Of a stretch of DNA of 64,000 nucleotides, positions 12,037-23,620 are shown in pieces. This DNA is from Patiria pectinifera (lineage: Eukaryota; Echinodermata; Asteroidea; Valvatida; Asterinidae), in assembly GCA_029964075.1 (NCBI GenBank), contig CM057135.1, positions 18,812,863-18,876,862 on the forward strand, in the 5' to 3' direction. The first letter of the stretch is position 1. The number at the start of each line of letters is the position of its first letter. The position numbers and the translations under genes were made by a program. Under the pieces are notes generated by a model. It searched no databases and was not told the DNA's origin. It saw nothing but the letters and a program-made list of their open reading frames with translations.

Positions 12037-13366
12037 TCAGATACTCCTCCAGAGTGGGTGAAACAACTGCAAAAAAATGGCTGGTTTAGCTGCTGTAAAG
12101 ACAAGTGTGGCAGTTTTTTTTAGAAGTGCACCCACCAAATAATACTTGGCCACTGGCTGCAGGAGGACTTTCAGATTTTTCCGAAAATCAAGGAAAGCAA
12201 AAAGAGACACAATTTCCCAAATTCCCACTCTACAGCTTCTCTAACAGATGACATCAATCTATTGAAATGTTGCTGTTATTCAGTGATGTTTGCACCCTTC
12301 AATGGACAAAGAAGATAGTTCCGCATAGGATAAGCGGGATCTCCACAGAGGCTAAATGGGAGCTCATTCACATCGTGCAGGCCAGCAGCTTCCATCCTAT
12401 CCATAAGTCCACTTTTGCGAAGAAGTGCACAATCGTGTCTCCTCCCTTCAACAGGTCCAAACATGTTGGCTACCATGCCGTCAGGAGTAACACATGATTG
12501 AGTGTACAGTTAATTATCATTGGCAGGGATTAGGCCGTCCGAAAAATGGCTCCAAATCTGCAAGTCTGTTCGGGTAAACAAACCGTCTGAGAAGGATACA
12601 CAGACCCTCGACTCTATCAGCAACAGTTCTATTAGGGCAGACTATCCTTTCTGGCAAGTGAAAACTAGTAGCAAGCTGCCGGATCGCCTGTGTAAATTTA
12701 AGAGATACAAATATGAAAAGGATGATATTAGTGTGCAACTCTTTTTTAAATTGCGTGCGGATTCTCAAGCCAGTGGTGAGACTGACAAAAAATGTACAAT
12801 TCATAAAACCCATGGAGAATCAGCACATTTCATGAGGACCCACATCAATACACAGGGCATTATTTTGCAGTTTATTATGTTTGCAATTGCCTAAACAAAG
12901 GCACCCCTATCACTCATCTGCTCATCAGCATGTTCAGAAATGCCATTTAATTCAGGTTTTTTATTACATGTCAACAACCTGACAACCTGAAAACAAGTCT
13001 AGCAAGGCCCTATGTCATGTCATGCACGTCATGTATGTCAGACAATTCTCAATCTCTATGGTATGACCATATTCATATTCCTCTGACAACTTTACAAAAT
13101 ACATGCATTTCTTACGCTATGACGAATGATACTAGTGATAGGCCTACCTGTTTGTCAAATCTGAAATTACTGCGACACTGCTCATCGGTCAAATTGTCCA
13201 GATAAAACTTGGGAAAATCAGGATCATATGTTGTTTGGCCAAATTGAGGAAGAAGGAGGAAAGAAGTCCAAGTTTTAACCCGTGGTAGATTCACGCTAAA
13301 GAATGCCGCGGTAAGTTGAACTGAAGAAAAGTCTAATGCGAGCATGGCTTTAGTCTTTAAAGTCAA
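12037..13366 (-). pseudogene. DDE_Tnp_4 (Harbinger-type) transposase pseudogene
   Basis: On the minus strand, 13366-13112 carries an N-terminal block with YLDNLTDEQCRSNFRFDKQ, typical of the region before the nuclease. 12490-12276 carries MVANMFGPVEGRRHD and CGDPAYPMRNYLLCP, with the second catalytic Asp in GDPAYP. After an in-frame TAA at about 12273-12275 the frame continues with SVREAVEWEFG, which holds the catalytic Glu, then shifts frame into FLDFRKNLKVLLQPVAKYY and ends in a PTLEEYL-like tail at 12037. The block with the first Asp was not found between 12500 and 13100, where an intron or deletion lies. DDE_Tnp_4 nucleases move PIF/Harbinger elements. This copy is dead as assembled. Confidence 0.65.
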
Positions 13367-13399
13367 CTTAAAAACACTTTAAAATTGTGAGATATAGAG

Positions 13400-14600
13400 T
13401 TTACCACAATATGATAAATTGAAATGCATATGTACATGTAGGTGAAAGTAATCAAAATTATAAGCACAAATCTAAAAAGAAAGAAACAATGAAAATCTCA
13501 AAACCCTTCCTGAACTTCCTGAATGCAACCATACATTCTGTGCCAAGTACATGTCCTTTGAGCAGTCAAAATCAACAGTCCAGAATTCCAAGCCATTTGA
13601 CCAGGATTGACTTCTTGTAACTGGATTCAGGATGGAATATTCACTCTACACATTTTTTATGTTTTATATTGTCCTGGCCACGTGGTAAACACACCCGGGG
13701 CCATCTATCACCAGATCCTAGTATGGACCATAGTACGTCCTTCAGAGGGGGTGTCAGTCTTGTGATCCTACTGGAGGGGTTGCAAATTGGCGGGAAAACC
13801 CTGTGTGCTTGTGCACATTTACATAGGCTTGTGTACAAATGCGCTATAAACATTGGGATTATTTCGATCACCCCTGTGACCAAAATGGAATGTCAAATGG
13901 GGTTATGTATGTGGTTTTAACGGCTGTTTGCGGCCTGAGAGATACTCCAGACATGCCAGAGGTTAATCAGGGTGAATGGGCTGGTTGTGAGGGTCGGGTG
14001 GCTCAAATTACATGTTGTGAAGTGGACATTCCATACCGTCACTGGATAGTAAACATTAAAGGTGCTCGCTCCAGCAACAGCTGTGCTTTGGCTGGGGGTA
14101 ATGGATAAACCAGCTGTGCCCACAACTTGCCTGCTATTGTCTGTTGACATGTTTTGACTAGACACAGTGTCTGATTGACATATCTGGTGTTTGTGAATAG
14201 CATGTTATAAATCTAGCAAGTGAAGTGCAACGAAATTTTGACTGGCTTTGACTGTTTAAATAGAAGATGGGTTAAAAGGTTACAGAAAACGATTTTCGGT
14301 CCCGTACAATACTTTTGAAGTCACAAAGAAATGTTTTTGAGAGGAAACAAAATAACAAATGAATTACCAATTTTTTGTCATTTTTGTCATAATGGCAATT
14401 CTATTCCACAATCCTTATCCTGCCGTCTCTACTTTTGATTTGTTTTCCAGGTCTGGAAAGTTTTCTTTGTAACTTTCAATTTTTTGAATGTTTTCCGAGA
14501 AGCTCAACAAACAGGTCAATTGCCAGCCTTGTTAAAACTTTATACATCGCTGACCCAATTTATAAACTAAATTAAAGTTCATACGGTAGTTTGAATATTT
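13400..14600. other. Gene-free interval
   Basis: Short open frames on both strands (for example 13669-13920 and 13917-14165) show no domain and no splice support. No tandem array or TIR pair was recognised. Confidence 0.35.
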
Positions 14601-14610
14601 ACCTTCTCAG

Positions 14611-16105
14611 AGCTGATGCTCCAGAACGAGGACGTCAAGACGTTCTTGACCAAAATAAAAATGGACATCGTAAACATTGCATGTAAGTTACAGAGACAAT
14701 GTTAAATAAGGGGTTAAATATAAAACTTGAAATAGTCAATTAAAACCATCCGCCTGATGGGCTTTTGACCAATGAGAATTGGTCGCGCAAACTGTCTTGG
14801 AGATCACTATTTAATTAATAAGGGACTGTGATATAAAAAAAACGGTATTCAGCCAACCATCGCCTGGTACGTAGACCTGTCCGACATGTGCTTTAAAATG
14901 AGCCAGGTGCATCAACTTAGGTAATTTTCAAGTACTGGAGCTGGCCTTCCAAAAATGCAGGTGACACATTTTATTCAGGAGTGCGAGCTAATCGGGGGAG
15001 CCTTTTCATACCAGGGCAGAAAGGTCTTGGCCCCTATTACGTGGTGATCACAATTTGATTTTGAACAAAGCATAACTTTATAACAATTACTTTGCTCTTA
15101 CCATTTTTGTCCTTTTAGCGCAACTCCAAATCCACGTCGATGAGGGCCACGGAGGCAATCTGCCAACTCAGGTGCTCCAACTCCGAGACTGCTTAATTGC
15201 AGAACTGCTGTTCCGTGGAGCACCTCGAAGTGGAGTTGCCACTAACATGGCCCTCCAGGAATTCCAAAGTCGTGAGGAATTCCTGGATCAAAATTTTGAA
15301 AAGGTGTTTGTCATTAAGGTAAGGATGGGTATTGTCAATGAAACGCCCAGTTATTCATGTTGTTAATTTGTTTTAACCCAGAACCACCCAGAACCACATG
15401 TACGTGCTTTGTAACAGTCAGTAAGGAGATAGAATTAAGTGGCAATAAACACTGTTTTTGCAAAGTCTTAAAAAATCACTTTAAATTGTAAGCCAAATTT
15501 CGTTAACGTACATATCTTTTAATGGGTTTTCAGGCGGAACAGTTGATCAAAGTATGGGAAAAGTTCCATACACGGACAACACTCATTTTCCCTAAAGCGA
15601 ACTATAAGAAAGAAGACTGTTCAATAATTTGTTGATTATTCTGATATGCAACATCAGGTAAAAGACCTCAAGAGAAAAGGGACATGTTGGGCTCAGTTGG
15701 TGTCCTTGGATGATGCCATGAACAGATGGATGGCCATATACGAGTCAGACGGCAGACAGCGCACTCCAGGGTGCCAGCCCAAAGATATTCAGAAGCCGGC
15801 ATCACCTCTTTTTCCTGGCACGACTAGTTGTGTTGTCAGACAGCATCAAAGATGGTCTTTACCAGAGTGGTTTCATCCAGGCAGACACGGTGCTTGTCGA
15901 GTGCATCTCAGAGGCAGGAATTTTAGGGATGATCTTACAGTTGGTGTACTCTTACTATGTGTGGGATCTCTCGTACCCTAAACAATATCAAATGCTGGGA
16001 TTCGTCCAAGAAAAAGTTTTGAAAGATAACGAGAGTAAGTTTTTCAAGAGTACAAACTTCAAGAACCTTGAAAAGAAGTATGAACTGGTTGAAGACGAAA
16101 AATGA
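14611..16105 (+). pseudogene. Tyrosine-recombinase-like exon cluster, unidentified gene
   Basis: Candidate exons are 14611-14682 (CTTCTCAG to AT|GTAAGT), 15119-15318 (CCTTTTAG to AAG|GTAAGG), 15534 to about 15615, and 15646-16105. The 200-bp exon encodes LIAELLFRGAPRSGVATNMALQEF, the layout of the first-Arg region of Crypton-like tyrosine recombinases (a xPRxGxxxNM..EF block). The last segment encodes a basic start, then after a frame change near 15775 LARLVVLSDSIKDGLYQ and SYYVWDLSYPKQYQMLGF, ending in a Lys-rich tail at 16105. That part resembles uncharacterised invertebrate proteins only. Whether all exons form one gene, or belong with the finger exons at 2.6-3.6 kb, cannot be settled here. 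Confidence 0.4.
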
Positions 16106-16789
16106 ACATTAAAGAAAATGTTTTAGTCACTGAATAGTCATCAACATCAAGAAATTGAATGTCGCAAAGAAAATACATTCCCTGCTGTTTTTACATTAAT
16201 GTTGACATTTTTCCAATCTTCTTGGCATGCTGCTTTCACCTTTAATTGGATTTTGATTTAGCGATTTGAACTATTTTAACTCGCGAAATATGTACATTTA
16301 TTCGCATAATATTTTGGGGAAAAAACTTGCTGAAAATTCCGCACTTTAGTGACTCCATGATTAAGAACAGTGAATGCTATGTAGATGTTGTTAAGCAGAC
16401 TCCATTTTTTCTTAATTGGTGTAGTTATTTAATAGAACTGCTAAAGCACAAGATTTGCTCAAGCGCAAAAAGAACTTGCTGAGTTAATTCAAATTACAAG
16501 CAAAAAATCTATGTGATGTATTGTATTTTGACAGGTATTAAGTTGTTAGTAGGGTAGCATGGCAATCACATCGAGTTTGGCTGGTAACGTTGTTTTACCA
16601 AGCAAAGTTATTTCCTGCTTAAGCCAGTTTTGTGCTTAAGCATCCCTATGACCCTTACAGAAATGTCCCATGAGCATCCCATGGGATTCCCATGGGGTCC
16701 CATGGGATTCCCATGGGACCTCATGGGAAACCCGTGGGGTAATCAAGAACACCATGTAACTTAAAATGATCACCATGGGAGATTTTATG

Positions 16790-17290
16790 CTCATCATGGG
16801 AAACCCATGGGAACACCATGGAGATTGCATGGACAACATGGGAACACCATGGGGATTTTACGAGCTCCATTGGAACACCATGGGGATTTTATGAGCTCCA
16901 TGGGAACACCATGGGGATTTTACGGACACCAGGGGAACACCATGGGGATTTTATGAACATCATGGGAACACCATGTGGAATTAATGAACACCATGGGAAC
17001 CCCATGGGAATTTATGGACACCATGGGAACACCTTGGGAACCCCATGGCGATTTTATGGACACCATGGGAACACCGTGGGGATTTTATGGACACCATGGG
17101 AACACCATTTGGATTGTATGTCACCATGGGAACACCATGGGGATTTACTGGACACCCTGGGAACATCATGGGGATTTTAGACACATGGGTACACCATGAG
17201 GATTCGGATGCATGGAAACACCATAATGTGGGTGATATAAATTATGGACAATGGGAACACCATGGAGATTTAAAAGGCAGCACGGGGACA
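16790..17290. repeat. CCATGGGAACACCATGGGGATTTTATG-type minisatellite, ~39 bp
   Basis: About a dozen imperfect units of roughly 39 bp alternate CACCATGGGAACACCATGG with GGGATTTTATGGA. Smaller related clusters lie at 16670-16730 and 17505-17592. All frames are partly open, which gives spurious repeat peptides on both strands. Confidence 0.9.
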
Positions 17291-17931
17291 CTGCCGGGTT
17301 ATACTGGAGAACATGCATGTGCCATGGAAAACCATCATAGACCAATGCACTGCCAAGTTACAATTTAACCAAGTTTTAATAACTCCCAAGTGATTTAAAT
17401 ACTTATTCGCCTAGCTTTAAATTTGAATTCAATTTAAAATATTTCCCTTGTGGTCATAGAGGTTATCAAGAATTATATTTGTTAAGCTGACCATGGGAAA
17501 CTCCTGTGGATGTTCACCAATTGAACACAATGGGATAAACACCATGGGACACCATGGGAACACCATGGGACACCATGGGACCACCATGGCACATTTTTGT
17601 GCGAATCGCTTACAATAACGAGTGTTGTAATTGCAAATTTTTGAATTTTTTTCTGTTGATAAGTGAAGTTAAATGATGCATATAGTATTTTTTTATGTGG
17701 AAAATGTGTCATTGGAACTTTGGATAATATTGATTCACTTGTTATTATGGTTGGAAACATTTATGAGAAAATAAATTTGGAACACTCTGATAATGTGGTA
17801 CGACTTGACAAGTGGTATGGGAGCAATGATGTGGAGTTCGGTCATAGAGTGCATAAGCTACTCCTATGGCGTGGAACAATCCCTATCGGAGTTCCGTGGT
17901 GTGCTTTACCTATTCAGTGAATAGCACTTAA

Positions 17932-18391
17932 CCCTAAAGGGGCCGGGTTTTTTTGACCATCTCTCAGCCGGGGGGGGGGGGGGGGGTTCCGCCCCCCCCC
18001 CAAGATCTCGGCCATCGAGTGAGAAAAATTTTGAAACTCAGCACATGCATAGAACAACTCTTCGTAAACATACCCAAGAAATTTCATGACTATAGGTCAA
18101 AGGGTTTTGGAATAATGGCTAATTAATTATTCATATGTGCGAATGGCACTTCTGCTCTGTGTACACGACGTATATGCGAAAATTCAGTTTTCACGGCGCG
18201 TAGCGCCGGAAAATTTTTCGCTACGCGGCAACCCGTGGTCCGATTTTTATGTTTTTGGTATCAAAAGATGCGCAAAGCTCAAGGCTAAAAAGTCATAACA
18301 GCTCGGATCGTGAAAAAATTTTTTTAGAAGCTATCACGGAAAATGTTGAGGGGGGGGGGGCAGATTCCGCCCCCCCCCGGCCCTTTTAGGG
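17932..18391. mobile_element. TTAA-type MITE with G/C tracts, copy 1
   Basis: Flanked by TTAA (17928-17931 and 18392-18395). Ends CCCTAAAGGGGCCGGG and CCGGCCCTTTTAGGG are inverted. Just inside are a G run facing a C run (about 17970-18000 and 18345-18378) able to pair. The core holds GGCGCGTAGCGCC and a conserved ATAATGGCTAATTAATTATTCATA segment. TTAA duplication suggests a piggyBac- or Kolobok-related non-autonomous family. Related copies are at 59169-59621 (inverted) and 40526-41001 (degenerate). Confidence 0.8.
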
Positions 18392-18760
18392 TTAACACAC
18401 AGGGTTAAAATGTATTAAGGAAGTTGTTATTAAAAAATGCCATGGAACAATATATCTTTTGAGAAATGAAAGGAAACCATACATGGGAAAAAAAACCCAT
18501 ACAAAATTTCCCATGGGAAAAATCCCAAGGGAAAACTCCCATGGGATTAATCCCATGCTACATTGTGTCCAATTCACCATGCAATTCCCATGGGGTCCCA
18601 TGGGAAAATTTCCCATGGGAATTACTTGGGAGATTTCTGTAAGGGGAAATTGGCCCAGGTACCACAAATGACTTGGTGACTGTCATCACCAGGATGATTT
18701 TTTTGTTGGATGGGTCACACTGTTATGCTTTGATCTCACCCACTGGCTGGATGCTCCATA

Positions 18761-19535
18761 GTCCAGGTTTGGACGACGTCTTTATTGCACTGCGACTAAC
18801 ATCCAGGATGTAACTTTTTCCTGCAATAGCCCAATTTAGGAACTCAAATGTTTTTCACACTTCACCCGATCGATAGCTGAAATTGCGTGAAAATGTTCCT
18901 TTTTATCTGAAGAGCAAGTCGAGCAGAGTTATGAACCAGTACAGTAAATATGTCCTTGACTGATGCATTTGCCAAGGATTTTGCACAGATCACCTCAGAT
19001 GCCGTACCAAAAACGAACTTGTAGTGTACGTGTGTGAGGGCTAAGAGTATATGCACGCTCCCATGCGCTAAAAGCATAGCAGCGTGACCTACCCACACAT
19101 GCATGGTAATACAGTGAGCGTGCAAGGCTGTTCCCAATACCGAAACCGTGCGAGACGAATAGCCTTGAACGCTCATTGCATTATCACGCATGTGCGAGTA
19201 GGTCATGTTGCCACGTATTTAGTGCGTACGAGCGTGCAATGTACATGTACACTTAGCCTTTACACACGTACAGTACAAGTTTGTTTTTGGTACGGCATCA
19301 GAGGTGGATCTTTGCAAAATTCACGCCAAATGCATCAGCCAAAGACATATTTACTGATTCATAACTCCGCGTTCGACTGGTTCTAAACATAAGGAACATT
19401 TGGATGCAATTTCAGCTATACCTTTATAAGGTAAAAGTGTGGAAACAATTTGGGCTCCTAAATTTTGCTTTGGCAGGAAAAATTTATAACCTGGACTTAA
19501 GGCGCAATGCAGTGAGGACGTCATCCAACCTGGGC
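18761..19535. mobile_element. 775-bp foldback element
   Basis: The whole interval is one long imperfect palindrome centred near 19147. GTCCAGGTTTGGACGACGTC at the left mirrors GACGTCATCCAACCTGGGC at the right. Further pairs include AATTTAGGAACTC with GGGCTCCTAAATT, TGCGTGAAAATGTTCC with GGAACATTTGGATGCA, and GCGTGCAAGGCT with AGCCTTGAACGC. TA flanks both ends. Arms are about 380 bp with a loop of some 30 bp. Non-coding. Confidence 0.75.
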
Positions 19536-19715
19536 TAGATGTTCCCAAGATAAACTGTTGTCAATTTATTAAAATTTTGTAATGCCTTTTTTGGTGCCAC
19601 TTCAAATGTTTCAATGTATACAGTCGACTCTCGTTAGTACAAACTCTGTTAATACAAAATTCTGATCATAGCAAACATAAAACCTTAGTCCCAACAGTGC
19701 ACCCAGGTGAAAATT

Positions 19716-20270
19716 CCAGTTGAAACCAGTTACAATTTCAACTGGTTCTAACTGGTTTCAACTGGGATTAACTGGTGTCCAACTGGTACCTGTTCGATTG
19801 AACTAGTAGCCAACTGGTAGCCAACTGGATTCAACAGAAACCAGTTGAAACCAGTTGAAGAAACCAGTTACCAACTGGCAATTCTTGTTGTGCCAACAGG
19901 AACCAGTTGAAACCAGTTGAAAAAAAAACAGTTATCAACTGGCAATTCTTGTTGTGCCAATTTCAGCCAGTTGAAACCAGTTGAAGAAACCGAGGCATTT
20001 CTTGTTGTGCCATCGATTAACTGGAACCAGTTGAAACCAGTAGCTACCAGTTATCAACTGGCAATTCTTGTGGTGTCAATAGGAACCAGTTGAAACCAGT
20101 TGAATTAGCAACTAAACTGGTGGTGGTATCCGAGTGTCAGTTGAAACCAGTTGAACAAACCAGTTGCAGAAACCAGTCAATGGCAATGATGTCAACAGGA
20201 AATTTAAAACCAACAGCTAGGGCCCGGACCATGCACAACTGTATGAAACCAGTTGATGGAACCATATATA
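19716..20270. repeat. AACCAGTTGAAACCAGTTG minisatellite (left array)
   Basis: Degenerate repeats of ACCAGTTGAA and its complement TTCAACTGGT, with a longer module (ACCAGTTATCAACTGGCAATTCTTGTTGTGCCAA-like) recurring near 19865, 19935, 19990 and 20050. The strand of the motif switches in the first 100 bp, so short hairpins are possible. Confidence 0.85.
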
Positions 20271-22984
20271 AATGGAAACAGTTATTACCAGCTGTTAATT
20301 ATTTTTTTGTGGTCAACAGGAAGCACTATTTGCCAATTGCTCATGTTATATATATTTTTTTGCTTTGTAGATGGTCGATCATTAATTGTTGTTCAGTTTT
20401 TGCATGGAGCTTATATAATTGAGAAAAGAAGAGAAGAATTTCAATGGGAAATTGACTTAAGATTTAAGTAGAAAACCAGCCTACATGATTCAAGACTGCA
20501 CATCATGTTTGTGGTGGTTTCGGTTCAATAATATGATGGACTCTTCCCCCCCCCCCCACCCGTGCAGCGATATACTGTATGGGAATGCACTGTACATGTA
20601 CATTCCACACAACATCATACTGTATGACTTACACTGTCCAGTCTTGGGCAAGGTCACTTCATGCCCTTTGACGTACTGAGCTAGTGGTCAACACACAGCA
20701 TATACTTTTGTACATGTAAATATGACCTTGCCTCAACCAGAAAAACCGTTAGGTCACATTGCGCTAGCATGCATGCAGTTCAGTTCTACTACTCATTCAA
20801 AATGGTTAAAGACGGAGCAGGCACAAATGTACATCGTTTTCTCGAAAAAAACTCTGATTATCTGTATTGTATTCAGTTCCAAATCCGCGTCCAAAGGCAT
20901 CACACATGTCTGTACTACATATACAGCTTATTAGTCAGAGTTATTCCTGCAGCACCATGGTGTTTGCCGAACATTTTTGCCGAATGGGAGATTTTTGCCG
21001 TTTGGACAGAACCTTTCGTTTCTGAAGCCCTGATCTTTCAAACCTACAGTTTGTTGTAGGCCCTACTGGTAAGTTTGTACTGAATGTTTCCAATACCCAG
21101 CTTTTTTTTATTCGTATCTTGTACAGCATAGATTCTGTCACATTTGTACTACATTTTATGTTTGATATCATTATTTGCTTTGTTTGTGATCAGCTGGTCA
21201 TGCTGGTGAGAAAATGAAACTCATGGTAATAGCAAAGACAACGAGAATGCTCTCCGCGGCAACGCACCAGACGAAAATTGAACTCACTTGCGGCGCCTGA
21301 AAGCGGTGTGGTACCCACATACATCGCGCGCGCAGATTTTTTTGATGTCATCACGTGATGCATACATTAACATAATTAGCAATACAAAATGGAAGACGGT
21401 CGTTGGAACTGGCGTATTTTTACGGACAAGCCACCGAAATCGTCAAGATTTTTCACTTTTTTTTGGTGTGGTCTGTTTCAAGTCGATCATTAGGCTTCGT
21501 AAATGACTGCTGAATTTATGAGGTATGTGGGTGAACTCTGGGGTGGGATATTAGAGGTGAAAATGAACAATTTTTGGGAGAGGCCATTTTTTTAGGGTCT
21601 CTTGCTACCACATAAAAACGAACAGGTTTTCCTCCAGCGTTACATGTGAATGAATATGGAGCATGTCAGCTGGAGTTACTCAAACTATCGTATTCCCATA
21701 AAATGCTAGAAACAGCACGCGTACACCTTTAATAATTTCAGGGATCAGGAAAGTATTGCATAAAGCAAAGTAAATGAAATATTGGTGGTATTAGGATACA
21801 ACTTAATTGCGGATCACAAATTCTTCAGCATTGCAGAAGTTAGTTAGTCAGGGTACTTTTAATAATGTTAAGACTGAACAAATTAAAAGCAAAATCCTGA
21901 TAAAGTGGTGGTTTACAATTACAGCTGTCTTATTCAGCCCAGAACATCTTTGTTCTTGAGGTTTTTTGGGAGGGTTTGCTTTTCTTACTTTTCAATTGTT
22001 TTCGGTTTGTTCTCAATGTCAGGGAACCATGGACACAATGGAACAGTCTATCGATACATGAGAAGAGGAGTTTTGCAACAGAGATGGGCGCGACAGTGAC
22101 GGGAAAAGGCTAAGAAGACACTTGAGAAGCGCGTATATATAGGAACAATCTGCAGCAAATTAAGTGACTCGGAATGTAATTGTTATAACCATTTGAAGCA
22201 AGCGAACATGGATATCAAAACAGTGACGTTATTTCTGCAAGGCTTCAATGTTGCAGCTTTGATGTTTTTCATTTTTGATTCGATAAAACTTGACCAGTAC
22301 ATGAAAGTTCTGTGCTTCCAGGACCTTTTTCCCCTGTACATTTTTCCATTTTTGTCAATATGATGATGATCTAAGACTGAATGTTAATTGCCCTGGATTT
22401 ATCAAGCCATTGAAGTTTTCTGTAAATTTACTCACCGAGATTGAGATGAGTTTCATAATTTAAACGAACAGGCTAGCTTTACTGTTTTAGCGTGGATTGT
22501 GGCCTAATTATGAAACGAGCTAGGCATTAAACTCAAACCAAAACCTTCCCTCTTTTATCCTCAACATTCAAATTTACATGTAAGTTGGATTGTAGAAAAT
22601 CATCTAGCCATCAAAAAAACTTGTAAAAATCAAGTGTAAAATAACTTCCAAACCATAGTTTTTCATGGTTCCAGACTTCTGCATCTATTTATTTGAAAAG
22701 CCAATTATAATATTTCAGTGATTATGATTATACACATTTTGTAAATAGTGTCAAATGGATACAACGTACAGTATTTGACAAAACATTTTGCTCCCCTTTG
22801 TCTCATTTGTAATACTTGTTTCCGGATAATCACTCTTTATTATCAATTACAAAATATGTATCTGGATATATTCAACAAACTACATGTATTCGCCCTTGAA
22901 GCAACCCACAGATCTCAGTCCGCCTGTTCAAGACCATTTCAACCCGGTAACGACAGTTTGATGCCAACTACAGACCAATTCGAA

Positions 22985-23620
22985 ACGACTTCACAGTTCC
23001 AAACCAGTTATATAAGTTAACCAGTTGAAAACCAGTTACACCAAAAACCAGTTCAACCAGTGGCCCAGTTAGAAACCAGTTACACCAGTTGCCCAGTTCA
23101 TACCAGTTAGAAACCAGTTGCCCAGTTAGAAACCAGTTCAACCAGTTGCCCAGTTCATACCAGTTAAACCAGTTCAAAACCAGTTCATACCAGTTTAACC
23201 AGTTAATACAAGTTAAAACCAGTTAAAACAAGTCACTAATTCCCAGTTCAACTGGGACCAGTTAAAACCAGTTGAAATCAGTTCTCCATCTCCATGCTCT
23301 GAAGATTCTAAAAATCTATAGTTTAGCTAATCTCCAAAAAAATTGAACAAAAATACATAGTGAACCTGACTAAGTTAGAAACCAGTTACACCAGTTGCCC
23401 AGTTCATACCAGTTAGAAACCAGTTCAACCAGTTGCCCAGTTAGAAACCAGTTCAACCAGTTGCCCAGTTCATACCAGTTAAAAACCAGTTCATACCAGT
23501 TGAACCAGTTAATACCAGTTAAAACCAGTTAAAACCAGTCACCAATTCCCAGTTCAACTGGGACCAGTTGAAACCAGTTGAAATCAGTTCAACTGGTTTC
23601 AACTGGAATTTTCACCTGGG
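22985..23620. repeat. ACCAGTT minisatellite (right array), duplicated half-arrays
   Basis: Units such as CCAGTTGCCCAGTTCATACC recur. The array has two related halves (about 23060-23283 and 23374-23600) with the same order of variants, each ending CCCAGTTCAACTGGGACC. Between them lies a terminal fragment of the 6.1/10.9-kb element (23284-23373). A duplication of the half-array, before or after that insertion, explains the layout. Confidence 0.8.
23284..23373. mobile_element. Solo terminal fragment of the 4.8-kb element family
   Basis: CCATGCTCTGAAGATTCTAA, GCTAATCTCCAAAAAA and CATAGTGAACCTGACTA match the reverse complement of the left arm at 6074-6175. It includes the outer TAGTCAGGTTCAC end that is missing from the right arm at 10875. 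It is an isolated end inside the ACCAGTT array. Confidence 0.7.

Larger units (their letters stand above)
16652..18645. mobile_element. 2-kb element with CCATGGG minisatellite termini
   Basis: The left end CCCTTACAGAAATGTCCCA and the right end TGGGAGATTTCTGTAAGGG are inverted repeats. GA occurs at 16650-16651 and 18646-18647, and removing the element plus one GA restores the MITE sequence CTATGAAATTGG, so the target duplication is GA. Just inside each TIR the sequence becomes repeats of CCCATGGG-like words. No protein-coding capacity beyond repeat peptides. Another MITE (17932-18391) is nested inside, leaving about 1.5 kb of own sequence. A 2-bp duplication fits CACTA/EnSpm-like and a few other superfamilies; the family is not recognised. 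Confidence 0.75.
16425..18658. mobile_element. Diverged CTTAAGC-type MITE, interrupted by a 2-kb element
   Basis: 16425-16651 resembles the MITE copies at 46.4-46.9 kb (TAGAACTGCTAAAGCAC, ATCTATGTGATGTA, TGTGCTTAAGC, CCCTATGA). It stops at CTATGA, and the missing end AAATTGGCCC resumes at 18648. The intact copies read CTATGAAATTGG without a break, so they show the pre-insertion state and fix the boundaries of the inserted element. Confidence 0.65.
19702..23620. mobile_element. 3.9-kb element with ACCAGTT minisatellite termini
   Basis: A perfect 30-bp TIR begins CCCAGGTGAAAATTCCAGTT at 19702 and is mirrored at 23591-23620. CA flanks both ends (19700-19701 and 23621-23622), suggesting a 2-bp target duplication. 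The TIR runs straight into arrays of AACCAGTTGAAACCAGTTGA at the left (19716-20270) and of related units at the right (22985-23620). The middle 2.7 kb has no long open frame. A short GC-rich patch at 21240-21390, with an ATG at 21388 opening MEDGRWNWRIF and a stop after 34 residues, may be a relict 5' exon. The family is not recognised. Confidence 0.75.

Noticed and set aside
16818-17368. Several open frames with GNTMGI and HHGNTM repeats
   Set aside because: They are by-products of the CCATGGG minisatellite, open in several frames at once.
22968-23177. NWFLTGQLV-type repeat ORF
   Set aside because: Produced by the ACCAGTT array on the minus strand; no start or domain support.
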